Shown here: in pieces, positions 55,140 through 64,000 of the stretch | How the letters are laid out: each line of letters starts with the position of its first letter | Position numbering within the stretch: the stretch's first letter is position 1 | Origin: Celeribacter sp. HF31 | GTDB lineage: Bacteria > Pseudomonadota > Alphaproteobacteria > Rhodobacterales > Rhodobacteraceae | DNA: 64,000 nt | Direction: 5' to 3' | NCBI RefSeq assembly: GCF_011806455.1 | Contig: NZ_JAATOT010000002.1 | Location: 310,001-374,000, forward strand | Position numbers and translations under genes: made by a program | The notes under the pieces: generated by a model | Told to the model about the DNA's origin: nothing | Seen by the model: only the letters and a program-made list of their open reading frames with translations | Database searches by the model: none

Positions 55140-57473
55140 ATGTCCGACCCGATGGCAGAAATCCGCGCCTCCTTCTTCATTGAATGCGAGGAACTCCTGG
55201 AAAGCCTCCAGGATGGCCTCCAACTCATGGATGATGGCGACACAGACCCGGAAACGATCAATATCGTGTTCCGCGCCGTGCACTCGATCAAAGGCGGCGC
55301 CGGCGCCTTTGGGCTGGATGATCTGGTCCGTTTTGCGCATCGGTTCGAAACCGCCATGGACGAGGTCCGCGCCGGTCGGTTCCATCCCGATGGAGAAGCC
55401 ATTCGCCTCTTCTTCGCCTGTGCCGACATCCTGGGTGACCTCGTGCGAGCAGCACGGGATGACGAACAGGTCGATGACGCGGTCACCGGCCCGGTTCTCG
55501 AAAAGCTCGACAAGCTCGTGGGCCTCGAAGAGGAAGAGGAGGAAGTCCTCGACTTCACACCTGCAACCCTGTCGTTGGATTTTGGCGACGGTGGTGGCTT
55601 ACCGGACTTGCCGGATCTCCCCGACCTGAGCGCTCTGCCCGCCGCAGATCCGTCGGAGGACACTCTGCCGTCTCTGGAACTGCCTGCAGACATGCCTGCC
55701 CCTGTCGCAGAAGCGGCTATGGAAAGCACCGCGAAAGGTTTCACAGTCCATTTCAAACCAGAGAACGCGCTCTATGCGTCTGGCAATGAACCCCTCTACC
55801 TGTTCCGCGCCCTGCGGGATCTTGGCGACATTTCGGTCACCTGCCACTGTGGCGACCTGCCGGACCTCGATCAGCTCGATCCGGACACAGGTCATCTGTC
55901 CTGGAATCTGACCGTTCACACCGAAGAAGCTGAACAAGCGGTGCGTGAAGTCTTTGAGTTCGTCGACGGACTTTGTGTGCTGGAAATCAAACCTCTCACC
56001 GGCGGCGGCGCCATGGTCGCTCCTGCTCCGGCACCGGCGCTCGTCGTTGAGCAAGCTGTCGAAATCGCAGCCCCCGAAGCGGCACCACTCGCAGCCCCTC
56101 AAAAGCCCCAAGTGTCGACCGAAGCAGCCCCCGCGCCCACTCCAAAACCAGCACCTGTTGCAAAGCTCCCTGTCGGCTCTGATGACGACACGATAGACGC
56201 AGCCCCGAAAGACGAGAAAACCGCGCCCTCCGTTCCAGCCAAAGCCACCGGCACACCGACGCAACCTCGTGCCACCGTCCGCGTCGATCTGGAACGGATC
56301 GACCGTCTCGTGAACCTCGTCGGCGAGCTGGTCATCAATCAGGCCATGTTGAGCCAATCCGTGACTGAAGCCGGCCTGCCCCCCAACTCTCCGGTCTCCA
56401 CAGGCCTCGAAGAGTTCCTTCAACTGACCCGTGACATCCAGGAATCCGTGATGATGATCCGCGCTCAGCCGATCAAATCCCTGTTCCAGCGCATGGGTCG
56501 CATTGTTCGGGAATCTTCTGCTTCCGTCGGCAAGGAAGTGCGTCTCTATACGGATGGTGAAAACACCGAAGTCGATAAGACCGTCATCGAACGGCTTGCT
56601 GATCCGCTCACCCACATGATCCGAAACGCCGTCGATCATGGGCTTGAAAGTACCGAGAAACGTCTTGAAAGTGGCAAGAGCCGCGAAGGCCATGTCACGC
56701 TGACCGCCCAACACCGCTCCGGTCGTATCGTCATCGAAGTCAGCGACGATGGCGCAGGTATCAACCGCGAACGCGTCAAGCAAAAGGCCATCGAAAAGGA
56801 ATTGATCCCTGCCGATGCGCAACTGAGCGACAGCGACATCGACAACTTGTTGTTCTTGCCCGGTTTTTCGACGGCTGCCGAAATTTCCAACCTGTCCGGT
56901 CGCGGCGTTGGGATGGATGTGGTCAAAAGCTCGATCCAGGCTCTTGGCGGTCGGATCAGCATCACCTCGCATGAGGGCAAAGGCACCACCTTCTCGATCT
57001 CCCTGCCTCTGACCCTTGCCGTTCTGGACGGGATGGTGGTTCGCGTGGCCGATGAAACCCTCGTTGTGCCGCTCAATGCCATCCTTGAGACCCTCACATT
57101 GACCGATGACGATCTGAAAGCCCTCGGACCGGAAACCCACGTCGTTCAGATTCGGGGCGGCTTCGTTCCCCTCCTCGATCTTGGCGCAGAGCTTGGCTAC
57201 CGCAAACCGCAAGACAGCTACGTCGGCGGCATCGTCCTCCTGATCGGTCAGGAAGACGGGAACCGGGCCGCTCTCGCCGTCGATGCGATCGAAGATCAAC
57301 GCCAGGTCGTCATCAAAGGCCTGGAAGGCAGCTATGGACGTGTCCCAGGCATTGCCGCGGCCACCATTCTGGGCGACGGGCAAATCGCCCTCATTCTCGA
57401 TCCGACCGATTTGGTGGGTCAGGCTTCGGGGCGGACACGGGTCCGCCAGCCACAACAAGCACTCGTAGGATAA
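55140..57473 (+). CDS. cheA: Chemotaxis histidine kinase CheA
   Basis: 777 residues. P1 (1-105) carries phosphorylated H48 in RAVHSIKGGAGAFG. An acidic linker with LPDLPDLPDL repeats leads to a separate domain at about 195-285 (FKPENALYASGNEPLYLFRA), which takes the place of P2. After an alanine/proline-rich linker come P3 dimerisation (380-440, ERIDRLVNLVGELVINQAML), the P4 ATPase (LTHMIRNAVDHGLES; SGRGVGMDVVKSSIQALGGR) and the P5 CheW-like domain to the C-terminus. It passes phosphate to CheY. It starts 10 bases after cheY. Confidence 0.97.
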   Translation: MSDPMAEIRASFFIECEELLESLQDGLQLMDDGDTDPETINIVFRAVHSIKGGAGAFGLDDLVRFAHRFETAMDEVRAGRFHPDGEAIRLFFACADILGDLVRAARDDEQVDDAVTGPVLEKLDKLVGLEEEEEEVLDFTPATLSLDFGDGGGLPDLPDLPDLSALPAADPSEDTLPSLELPADMPAPVAEAAMESTAKGFTVHFKPENALYASGNEPLYLFRALRDLGDISVTCHCGDLPDLDQLDPDTGHLSWNLTVHTEEAEQAVREVFEFVDGLCVLEIKPLTGGGAMVAPAPAPALVVEQAVEIAAPEAAPLAAPQKPQVSTEAAPAPTPKPAPVAKLPVGSDDDTIDAAPKDEKTAPSVPAKATGTPTQPRATVRVDLERIDRLVNLVGELVINQAMLSQSVTEAGLPPNSPVSTGLEEFLQLTRDIQESVMMIRAQPIKSLFQRMGRIVRESSASVGKEVRLYTDGENTEVDKTVIERLADPLTHMIRNAVDHGLESTEKRLESGKSREGHVTLTAQHRSGRIVIEVSDDGAGINRERVKQKAIEKELIPADAQLSDSDIDNLLFLPGFSTAAEISNLSGRGVGMDVVKSSIQALGGRISITSHEGKGTTFSISLPLTLAVLDGMVVRVADETLVVPLNAILETLTLTDDDLKALGPETHVVQIRGGFVPLLDLGAELGYRKPQDSYVGGIVLLIGQEDGNRAALAVDAIEDQRQVVIKGLEGSYGRVPGIAAATILGDGQIALILDPTDLVGQASGRTRVRQPQQALVG

Positions 57474-57477
57474 GATC

Positions 57478-57945
57478 ATGACTGACACCGAAAAACAGAC
57501 CGATTCCACTTCGATCGAACTCTTGTCCTTCCGCGTTGGCGGTCAGGATTACTCCGTGGACATCATGTCCGTTCGAGAAATCCGTGGCTCGGCGAAAGCC
57601 ACCTCCCTGCCGCATGCACCCTTTTTCGTCAAAGGCGTCATCAACCTTCGCGGCACGGTGCTTCCAATCATTGATCTCGCAGCCCGTCTCGGTCTGCAAA
57701 CAGGTGAAGATACGGAGCGCAATGTCATCATCGTGGTTGATCTGGGGGAACGCACAGCTGGCCTGATGGTGGATGCCGTATCCGACATTCTCGCCATTCC
57801 TTCTGAAGAGATGCAGCCCCCGCCAGATCTCGCGGCTGATGAAGCGAGAACCTTCGTCTCGGCCCTCACGATCGTGGATGGTCGCATGATCCGTATTCTG
57901 GACCTTGAAGCCGTTATGCCCCCGCAGGGCGAGGAGGTCGCTTGA
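57478..57945 (+). CDS. cheW: Chemotaxis coupling protein CheW
   Basis: 155 residues of normal CheW fold: ELLSFRVGGQDYSVDIMSVR, then PHAPFFVKGVINLRGTVLPI and IDLAARLGL, with the receptor/CheA-binding IVVDLGERTAGLMVDAVSDI. It links receptors to CheA. It begins four bases after the cheA stop and ends in a TTGA overlap with cheR. Confidence 0.96.
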   Translation: MTDTEKQTDSTSIELLSFRVGGQDYSVDIMSVREIRGSAKATSLPHAPFFVKGVINLRGTVLPIIDLAARLGLQTGEDTERNVIIVVDLGERTAGLMVDAVSDILAIPSEEMQPPPDLAADEARTFVSALTIVDGRMIRILDLEAVMPPQGEEVA

Positions 57946-58859
57946 GCGAACTGTCTCCCATAGATGGCCGCCCCAAAATGGCCAACGCAATCTCTGATCG
58001 AGCCTTTTCACGCATTGCAGCGATAGCGGCGCGTGAAGCCGGGATCGTTTTGGCTGCGTCAAAAGTTTCCATGGTCAAGTCTCGTCTGACGAGACGGCTC
58101 CGGGCACTCAAAATGTCCAGCTTCGAAGATTATCTTGATTTTCTGGAAGCTTCGGGAGACCGGACAGAGATGAACAACTTCATTTCTGCACTGACGACGA
58201 ACGTGTCGCATTTCTTTCGGGAAAACCACCACTTCGAGTACCTTGCGGGCACCATCCTTCCCCACCTCAAACAAAAACTGGCGAATGGTGGAAAAGTGCG
58301 GATTTGGTCGGCCGGTTGTTCCAATGGTCAGGAGCCTTATTCTATTGCCATGACTCTTCTGAAATCCGCGCCAGAGCTGGCGCAGAAGGACGTGAAGATT
58401 CTCGCAACGGACATTGACCCCGAAGTGCTTGCCCGCGCCAAAAGCGGCCAATATTTCGGCTCTTTGACAACAGGGCTGACAGATCAGACGATTGCGAGTT
58501 TTTTTACGAAAAGCCATCAGGATGGCGAGGAGACCCTGACGGTCAACCCCAACGTCCGAAACATGGTCTCTTTCCGCCAGCTCAATCTCCATGCAGACTG
58601 GCCGATGAAGGGGAAATTCGACGCGATCTTCTGCCGAAATGTCGTCATCTACTTCGATGAAGAGACGCAGATCCGATTGTACAAACGCTACGCCAACATC
58701 CTGGAACCAGGGGGCTGGCTGTTGCTCGGGCATTCGGAACGTCTCAACGAAAGCGTCACACCGCTTTTCGAAAGCGCGGGCGTCACAACCTACAAAACCA
58801 AACAAACCACCTCGCCACCCGCACCGATCGGTGCGCACGAAAATAAAGGACCCGTCTAA
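57942..58859 (+). CDS. cheR: Chemotaxis receptor methyltransferase CheR
   Basis: 305 residues starting at TTG 57942, which overlaps the cheW stop (TTGA) and has GAGGAGG six bases upstream; an ATG at 57978 is an alternative. An N-terminal helical domain precedes the SAM-binding block KVRIWSAGCSNGQEPYSIAM. ALTTNVSHFFRENHHFEYL contains the receptor-contacting residues, and FDAIFCRNVVIYFDEETQIR is the CheR signature. It methylates receptor glutamates. The partner methylesterase gene cheB is not in this operon. Confidence 0.96.
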   Translation: MSELSPIDGRPKMANAISDRAFSRIAAIAAREAGIVLAASKVSMVKSRLTRRLRALKMSSFEDYLDFLEASGDRTEMNNFISALTTNVSHFFRENHHFEYLAGTILPHLKQKLANGGKVRIWSAGCSNGQEPYSIAMTLLKSAPELAQKDVKILATDIDPEVLARAKSGQYFGSLTTGLTDQTIASFFTKSHQDGEETLTVNPNVRNMVSFRQLNLHADWPMKGKFDAIFCRNVVIYFDEETQIRLYKRYANILEPGGWLLLGHSERLNESVTPLFESAGVTTYKTKQTTSPPAPIGAHENKGPV

Positions 58860-59245
58860 TGGCACTTAGAGATCAACTCCGTGTCATGGTCGTTGATGAT
58901 ATGTCGACGAGCCGCGGACTTATCACCAACGCTTTGGATTCATATGGCATCCGAAATGTCGCCAGCGCGGCGGACGGGCCGTCCGCTCTTCAAAAATTGG
59001 CGGCCTATCCAGTGCATCTCGTGATTTCGGATTACAACATGCCGGGGATGGATGGTTTGCAGCTGTTGCACGCTCTGCGCTCCAACGGTCAGACGAGAGG
59101 TGTCGGCTTTCTCCTGATCACGGGGCGGGCAGATCGAGAAATTATCGATATGGGCAAACGCCTTGGGATGAACAACTTTCTGAAAAAGCCATTCGATCCA
59201 GCCGGGCTGCGCGGGGCGATCGAAGCAATCGTGGGCAAACTCTGA
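58859..59245 (+). CDS. cheY: Chemotaxis response regulator CheY (second copy)
   Basis: 128 residues, sharing one base with the cheR stop (TAATG). The acidic pocket is VMVVDDMSTSRGLI, phosphoacceptor D58 in LVISDYNMPGMDG, switch T in FLLITGRADREI, and lysine in NNFLKKPFDPAGL. It is only moderately similar to the first CheY, so the duplication is old. The pair may act as motor regulator and phosphate sink, as described for other Alphaproteobacteria (inferred). Confidence 0.94.
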   Translation: MALRDQLRVMVVDDMSTSRGLITNALDSYGIRNVASAADGPSALQKLAAYPVHLVISDYNMPGMDGLQLLHALRSNGQTRGVGFLLITGRADREIIDMGKRLGMNNFLKKPFDPAGLRGAIEAIVGKL

Positions 59246-59646
59246 TGAAGGCCTTTGCTGAACACGCCCCGCAAGAGAGCGGCACAAATGCGCCCGCGGT
59301 CATCCCGCTCGGGACTTTGAACAAACGCATCCAGGACGAAATGGTCGCGCTCGTAATCCTTGCGGCAGAGGTTCAGATCGCTTTGGGACCAACGCTTGCC
59401 GAAGCCAAATCGCTTTCCCCGGCGGTTCAACGCAGCTTGCAAGCGATTGACCGCCTGCACCAGACCATTGACGATCTGCAACGCGTCATGGGGCATCTCG
59501 CGGCTCAAGCGGAAACCGCCACCGTGCAAATCGATCCCCTCAGCGAAGTCATTCGCCTCAGGCATCTGGCACATAAACTGTTCGACAATATCGATGCGCC
59601 TTTTGCGCTCTCCGAGGACGACTCTGGTGAAATTGCTTGGTTTTAG
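59245..59646 (+). CDS. Small helical protein, candidate CheZ/CheT-like CheY-P phosphatase
   Basis: 133 residues, start overlapping the second cheY stop by one base (TGATG). Predicted mostly helical. L65-QAI-D69-RLH-Q73 fits LxxxDxxxQ; the DxxxQ pair is the catalytic motif of CheZ (D143/Q147 in E. coli). The last residues (LSEDDSGEIAWF) are acidic and end in phenylalanine, like the CheY-binding tail of CheZ (VDDLLDSLGF). Overall similarity to CheZ is not evident. S. meliloti CheT, encoded in its che operon, likewise has little similarity to CheZ beyond a DxxxQ helix (from memory). Function here is inferred. Confidence 0.6.
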   Translation: MKAFAEHAPQESGTNAPAVIPLGTLNKRIQDEMVALVILAAEVQIALGPTLAEAKSLSPAVQRSLQAIDRLHQTIDDLQRVMGHLAAQAETATVQIDPLSEVIRLRHLAHKLFDNIDAPFALSEDDSGEIAWF

Positions 59647-59647
59647 G

Positions 59648-59663
59648 CCTGCCATACGGCAGG
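59648..59663 (+). terminator. Hairpin at the end of the che operon
   Basis: CCTGCC-ATAC-GGCAGG directly follows the last stop codon. No clean T run follows, so termination may be weak. Confidence 0.45.
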
Positions 59664-60215
59664 GCTGTCTTTGAACAGAACCTGAGCGTTTTAAACTGGT
59701 GCTGTTTCGCGGTGGCGTTCTGTCAGAGCAGACCAAAGCAGCCACTTCCAGACGGGAACTGTCAGCGACCAACGATATCTTAACCTGACAGCCTCAGGCT
59801 CTTGTCGCAATGATGTGGTGGCGAAGATGCCTGAGAAATAGAGACGCTTTGCCGCCTTGCCCACAATTCATCTTCGCGGTTTGCAAGACGTCGATACACT
59901 ACCCAAACCTCACACATCAACAAAGGTGAATATTTTACCTTTACAGCCGCATGTTCACATTCCAAATCACGCATGTGATAAAATCCTGTGCGCCAAAGAA
60001 TTGCGGAAGGCATAACAGCCACACGTACGCGTGATTTTTCGTCAAATCCTTGTGAAAACTCTCAGAAAAACTTGGGCGATGCTGCAGTGCGTCAATCCGT
60101 CGCGCTTGTGACTCAGCGCTAACAGGCGTAGCCCCGGCGTCACAAACTCATGGTCGGCGTGTCGGCGACCAATAAGAGCCGCCGGGACTGCCGGACAACA
60201 ATAAAGGCACGCACA
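59664..60215. other. Spacer between che operon and cyoA, no confident gene
   Basis: A leftward open frame at 59780-60022 (80 codons) lacks a ribosome site and any recognisable family. The AT-rich part at about 59900-60070 is the likely cyo promoter region. No FNR box (TTGAT-N4-ATCAA) was found. Confidence 0.4.
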
Positions 60216-61292
60216 TTGCTTAGACTCAGGACCCTCCTGCTGGCCCTCGCCGGCGCTTTTGCGCTGTCCGGGTGTCAGTATCATGTACTCTCGCCACAGG
60301 GCTGGGTTGGGGACCAACAGCGCAATCTGTTGATCATCTCGACCCTTCTCATGCTCATCGTCATCATCCCCGTTCTGATCATGGCGGTGTATTTCCCCCT
60401 AAAATACCGCGCCGATCGCGAGGATACCTCCGATTACGATCCGACCTTCGAACATTCCAACAAGATCGAAGTGGCGATCTGGGGGGTGCCGATCCTGATC
60501 ATCATCGCCCTCGGTTGGTTCACCTACGACTACACCCACAAACTCGACCCCTACCGCCCGCTCGATCACCTCGAAGCCGGCGCGCCGATCGAGGTCGAAG
60601 CGGTGTCGCTCGATTGGAAATGGCTGTTCATCTACCCCGAGTACGGCGTGGCGTCGGTCAATGAGCTGGCGATCCCTGCGGGCCGTCCGGTGAATTTCTC
60701 GCTGACCTCCTCGACCGTGATGAACACCCTGTCGATCCCGGCTCTGGGCGGCATGGTCTATTCGATGACCGGCATGGAGACGAAACTGCACCTGATCGCG
60801 GATGAAACCGGCACCTTCCCGGGCCGTTCTGCGCATTACTCGGGGCCTGGTTTTTCGCACATGACCTTCGACACGCTGGCGATGTCCGACGAGGATTTCA
60901 ACGCCTGGATCGAAGAGCGCAAAACCGATGGTGCAGCGCTGGATCGCGCAAGCTATCTGGAGCTTGAGAAACCGACCATCGACGAGCCGGTGCGCTACTA
61001 TGCCTCCGTCGAAGACGGGTTGTTCGACCGCATCGTCGAGATGTGTGTCGAAGAGGGCAAAGTCTGCATGGGTCAGATGATGATGCAGGACGAAATGGGC
61101 GGCGGCGGCCTTGCGGGCATCCCGAATGCGGCGGCCTATAGCTATGACCGCGCCCGCACCATCGACGGTTTTGGCAATCTCATCGACCTGCCTGAAATTG
61201 AGGTGAAGGCCCTGCACGAGGCCTTCTGGAATGACCCGGCTGCGATCTGCGGACCTGACTTCGCAGTCACGGAGGACACAAAAAATGGCTAA
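60216..61292 (+). CDS. cyoA: Cytochrome o ubiquinol oxidase subunit II
   Basis: 358 residues from TTG 60216, with AAGG eight bases upstream; this places a lipoprotein signal at the N-terminus ([19 protein letters not shown], lipobox LSGC). An ATG at 60150 would add 22 residues. Two membrane segments and the motif [20 protein letters not shown] identify CyoA. The periplasmic domain lacks CuA ligands, as in quinol oxidases. It overlaps cyoB by eight bases. The cyo operon lets electrons pass from ubiquinol to oxygen with proton pumping. Confidence 0.93.
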   Translation: MLRLRTLLLALAGAFALSGCQYHVLSPQGWVGDQQRNLLIISTLLMLIVIIPVLIMAVYFPLKYRADREDTSDYDPTFEHSNKIEVAIWGVPILIIIALGWFTYDYTHKLDPYRPLDHLEAGAPIEVEAVSLDWKWLFIYPEYGVASVNELAIPAGRPVNFSLTSSTVMNTLSIPALGGMVYSMTGMETKLHLIADETGTFPGRSAHYSGPGFSHMTFDTLAMSDEDFNAWIEERKTDGAALDRASYLELEKPTIDEPVRYYASVEDGLFDRIVEMCVEEGKVCMGQMMMQDEMGGGGLAGIPNAAAYSYDRARTIDGFGNLIDLPEIEVKALHEAFWNDPAAICGPDFAVTEDTKNG

Positions 61293-63276
61293 CGCACAAC
61301 CGGCGGAAACCTTTTCGCCCATCTTCGGCCGGCTGACGCTGGACTGGATTCCCTATCACGAACCGATCCTGGTCGCGACCTTCGCAGGCGTGGCCTTGGG
61401 CGGGCTCGTGGTTCTGGCTCTGATGACCTATTTCAAGCTTTGGGGCCCCTTGTGGCGCGACTGGGTGACCTCGGTCGATCACAAGAAAATCGGCATCATG
61501 TATATGATCCTGGGCTTCATCATGATGATCCGCGGCTTTGCCGACGCCCTCATGATGCGCGCGCAACAAGCCATGGCCGCAGGCGAAGCCGCAGGCTATC
61601 TGCCGCCGCACCACTTTGATCAGGTCTTCACCGCCCACGGCGTGATCATGATCTTCTTTGTCGCCATGGCCTTTGTCACCGGCATCATGAACTACGTCAT
61701 GCCGATGCAGATCGGCGCGCGCGATGTGGCCTTTCCGTTTCTCAACAACTTCTCCTTCTGGATGACGGTTGCAGGCGCGCTTCTGGTCAACATCTCGCTC
61801 TTCGTGGGGGAATTCGCCCGCGTTGGCTGGCTGGCCTTCCCGCCTCTGTCGGGGGCGAATTATTCGACCGGACCGGGGATGGACTACTATCTCTGGGCGC
61901 TTCAGATCGCAGGTATCGGCACCACGCTGTCGGGCATCAACCTGATCGCCACGATCCTGAAAATGCGCGCGCCGGGTATGAAGCTGATGGACATGCCGAT
62001 CTTCACCTGGACCGCGCTGATCACCAACGTGCTGATCGTCGTGGCCTTCCCGGTGCTGACCGCCACTCTGGCGCTTCTGACGCTCGACCGTTACGCGGAT
62101 TTCCACTTCTTCACCAATGACTTCGGTGGGAATGCGATGATGTACATCAACCTGATCTGGATCTGGGGTCACCCGGAAGTCTACATCCTGATCATCCCCT
62201 GCTTCGGCGTCTTCTCCGAGATCGTCTCGACCTTTTCCGGCAAGCCGATCTTTGGCTACAAGACGATGGTTTGGGCCACGGCCTGCATCATGGTGCTGTC
62301 CTTCGTGGTGTGGTTGCACCACTTCTTCACCATGGGCTCCGGCGCGAGTGTGAACACCTTCTTCGGCATCACCACGATGATCATCGCCGTGCCGACCGGT
62401 GTGAAAATCTTCAACTGGCTCTTCACCATGTACAAAGGCCGCGTGCGCCTCGAAGTTCCGATGTACTGGACCATTGGCTTTCTCATCACCTTCACCATCG
62501 GTGGGATGACCGGTGTGCTTCTGGCCGTGCCACCCGTGGACTTCCAACTGCACAACACGCTGTTCCTGATCGCGCACTTCCACAATGTGATCATCGGCGG
62601 CGTCGTCTTTGCCGTCTATGCGGCGGTCTCCTACTGGTGGCCGAAAGCCTTCGGCTTCAAACTCAACGACAAATGGGGCAAACGCACCTTCTGGTTCTGG
62701 TTCGTGGGCTTCTACTTTGCGTTCATGCCGCTCTACGCGCTGGGTCTCATGGGCGTCACCCGCCGGATGAACGCCTACCCGGATGCCGCCTGGCAGCCCT
62801 ACTTCATCGTCGCCGCCTTCGGTGCCGTGCTGATCCTTCTGGGCATCATTTCGACCTTCGTGAACTTCTACGTCTCGATCCGCGATCGCAACGAGAACCG
62901 CGTCGGCAATGACCCCTGGGATGCGCGCACGCTGGAATGGGCCACGCAATCTCCGCCCGCGCCGTATAACTTCCCCTTCGATCTTCAGATCACCGGGCGG
63001 GAGGCGTTCTGGACCATGAAAAAGCAAGGTTTCACTTGGCCCAAGGAGAACTACAAACCGATCCACATGCCCAAAGGCACCGCCACAGGTGTGATGATTT
63101 CGGCGCTGGCTCTGGCCTTCGGCTTTGCCATGGTCTGGTACATCTGGTGGCTCGCCATCCTGGCTTTCGTCGGCATGCTCGGCCTCGGGATTGCCCATAC
63201 CTTCAACTACAAACGCGACTATTACATCCCCGTCGATGAAGTCGCCGCAACCGAAGCCAAAGGAGCCGCCGCATGA
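61285..63276 (+). CDS. cyoB: Cytochrome o ubiquinol oxidase subunit I
   Basis: 663 residues from ATG 61285, with GGAGG nine bases upstream. Haem and CuB ligands are in [27 protein letters not shown] (His-Tyr pair), [10 protein letters not shown] and [15 protein letters not shown]. The polypeptide has the 15-helix layout and 660-residue length of CyoB rather than the shorter cytochrome c oxidase subunit I. The quinol-site region [20 protein letters not shown] is present. It overlaps cyoA at its start and cyoC by four bases at its end. Confidence 0.97.
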   Translation: MANAQPAETFSPIFGRLTLDWIPYHEPILVATFAGVALGGLVVLALMTYFKLWGPLWRDWVTSVDHKKIGIMYMILGFIMMIRGFADALMMRAQQAMAAGEAAGYLPPHHFDQVFTAHGVIMIFFVAMAFVTGIMNYVMPMQIGARDVAFPFLNNFSFWMTVAGALLVNISLFVGEFARVGWLAFPPLSGANYSTGPGMDYYLWALQIAGIGTTLSGINLIATILKMRAPGMKLMDMPIFTWTALITNVLIVVAFPVLTATLALLTLDRYADFHFFTNDFGGNAMMYINLIWIWGHPEVYILIIPCFGVFSEIVSTFSGKPIFGYKTMVWATACIMVLSFVVWLHHFFTMGSGASVNTFFGITTMIIAVPTGVKIFNWLFTMYKGRVRLEVPMYWTIGFLITFTIGGMTGVLLAVPPVDFQLHNTLFLIAHFHNVIIGGVVFAVYAAVSYWWPKAFGFKLNDKWGKRTFWFWFVGFYFAFMPLYALGLMGVTRRMNAYPDAAWQPYFIVAAFGAVLILLGIISTFVNFYVSIRDRNENRVGNDPWDARTLEWATQSPPAPYNFPFDLQITGREAFWTMKKQGFTWPKENYKPIHMPKGTATGVMISALALAFGFAMVWYIWWLAILAFVGMLGLGIAHTFNYKRDYYIPVDEVAATEAKGAAA

Positions 63277-63878
63277 GCCACTCCCAAACTGCAAGCGTGA
63301 GCATCGCAGACCACGAGGTGCATCACGACAGCCCCACGCCCATCGGGTTCTGGATTTACCTGATGAGCGACTGCATCATCTTCGGTGCGCTTTTCGCGAC
63401 CTATGCCGTCTTGGGCGGCGGGTTCGCGGGCGGGCCGGGGCCGAAGGATCTGTTCGAGCCTGGGTTCGTCGCCATCGAGACGGCTTTGCTGCTGTTCTCC
63501 TCGATCACCTTCGGCCTCGCCATGCTTCAGGCCGACAAGGGCAAACGCGACGGCACGATGATGTGGCTGGTGATCACCGGCCTTCTGGGCGCGGGCTTCA
63601 TCGCGATGGAGCTTTATGAGTTCCGTCACCTGATCCACATCGGTGCGGGTCCGGATCGCTCGGCCTTCCTGTCGTCCTTCTTCGCGCTCGTGGGCACCCA
63701 CGGGTTGCACGTGACGGGCGGCATCATCTGGCTCGTGACGCTTCTGACGCAGATCAAGGCCCACGGGTTGACCACCGCCAACATGCGTCGCCTCGGCACG
63801 CTGTCGATGTTCTGGCACTTCCTCGATCTGATCTGGATCGGCGTGTTTTCCTTTGTCTATCTCGTGAGGTTGATCTGA
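63273..63878 (+). CDS. cyoC: Cytochrome o ubiquinol oxidase subunit III
   Basis: 201 residues with AAAGGAG seven bases upstream. Five membrane segments, as in Cyo[21 protein letters not shown] and [20 protein letters not shown], then [20 protein letters not shown], which holds the family histidine pair. It stabilises the oxidase. It overlaps cyoB by four bases (ATGA) and shares one base with the cyoD start. Confidence 0.96.
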   Translation: MSHSQTASVSIADHEVHHDSPTPIGFWIYLMSDCIIFGALFATYAVLGGGFAGGPGPKDLFEPGFVAIETALLLFSSITFGLAMLQADKGKRDGTMMWLVITGLLGAGFIAMELYEFRHLIHIGAGPDRSAFLSSFFALVGTHGLHVTGGIIWLVTLLTQIKAHGLTTANMRRLGTLSMFWHFLDLIWIGVFSFVYLVRLI

Positions 63879-64000
63879 TGTCTGCCGATACGCATTCCCA
63901 CCACGACGACCATCACGGCGATCACGCCAGTCATGGCCACGGCACCATGGGCCAGCTGATGATCGGCTTCGCGCTTGCTGCGATCCTGACCATCATCCCC
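63878..64000 (+). CDS. cyoD: Cytochrome o ubiquinol oxidase subunit IV (partial, runs off right edge)
   Basis: The first 41 codons are present from ATG 63878, overlapping the cyoC stop (TGATG). The N-terminus is histidine-rich (HSHHDDHHGDHASHGHG) and leads into a first membrane segment (QLMIGFALAAILTIIP), matching CyoD. The rest lies beyond the window. Confidence 0.88.
   Translation, partial: MSADTHSHHDDHHGDHASHGHGTMGQLMIGFALAAILTIIP

Noticed and set aside
59780-60022. 80-codon leftward frame between che and cyo operons
   Set aside because: No ribosome site, no recognisable family, and it overlaps the likely cyo promoter region.
61267-63294. 675-codon antisense frame opposite cyoB
   Set aside because: Composition is dominated by H, D, G and R, the usual shadow of membrane protein codons. 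cyoB itself is unmistakable.

Overview
The window is GC-rich, densely packed chromosomal DNA from an alphaproteobacterium, most likely a Rhodobacteraceae (Roseobacter-type) strain. The evidence is: an alphaproteobacterial LexA box (GTTC-N7-GTTC) ahead of recA, a CckA hybrid kinase next to recA with a full CtrA-type box (TTAA-N7-TTAA), a Rhizobium/Roseobacter-style aglEFGAK alpha-glucoside operon, DUF6456/DUF6477 proteins, and a che operon resembling those of marine Rhodobacterales. No phage, insertion sequence, CRISPR array, rRNA or tRNA gene was recognised. The content is core metabolism and regulation rather than a genomic island.

Layout. 1-2.9 kb: the 5' part of oxyR, a hairpin-rich spacer with two inverted repeat copies, a DUF6456 DNA-binding protein, an AT-rich spacer with phased DnaA-box-like sequences, and a DUF6477 gene broken by an apparent one-base frameshift. 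3-13.5 kb: guaA, a small monooxygenase-like protein, two EamA exporters, a FadL-type porin, a P-loop protein, metA (probably acetyl-CoA dependent), two alpha/beta hydrolases, a PPK2 kinase and a TetR regulator. 13.5-23.5 kb: a polyamine-type ABC cassette without its binding protein, a GSCFA protein, rplM-rpsI, a VIT-type transporter convergent with a TonB-dependent receptor, icd and a DUF1127-like small protein. 24-29 kb: hupE, an unknown protein, two tandem YitT paralogues, an SMR transporter, and a DUF898-M48 protease pair. 29-43.8 kb: typA, a VOC protein, DUF1330, alaS, recA, cckA, an RsmB-type methyltransferase, guaB, a TehA/SLAC1-like transporter and a NYN-domain protein.

43.9-54.3 kb is a sugar module. 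AglE captures an alpha-glucoside, AglF/AglG/AglK import it, AglA (GH13) hydrolyses it, a GH1 glucosidase acts on related sugars, and glucokinase phosphorylates the glucose. AglR (LacI family) lies between the two divergent arms. Both arms carry the same pair of AGCGCT-centred palindromes, one of them overlapping or abutting the promoter.

54.5-59.6 kb is a tightly coupled chemotaxis operon: STAS, cheY, cheA, cheW, cheR, a second cheY, and a small last gene. That last protein has an LxxxDxxxQ helix and an acidic tail ending in phenylalanine, both reminiscent of the CheZ phosphatase and of the rhizobial CheT protein. It is the best candidate here for an under-described component. The operon has cheR but no cheB. 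60.2-64 kb begins a cyoABCD cytochrome o ubiquinol oxidase operon that runs off the right edge.
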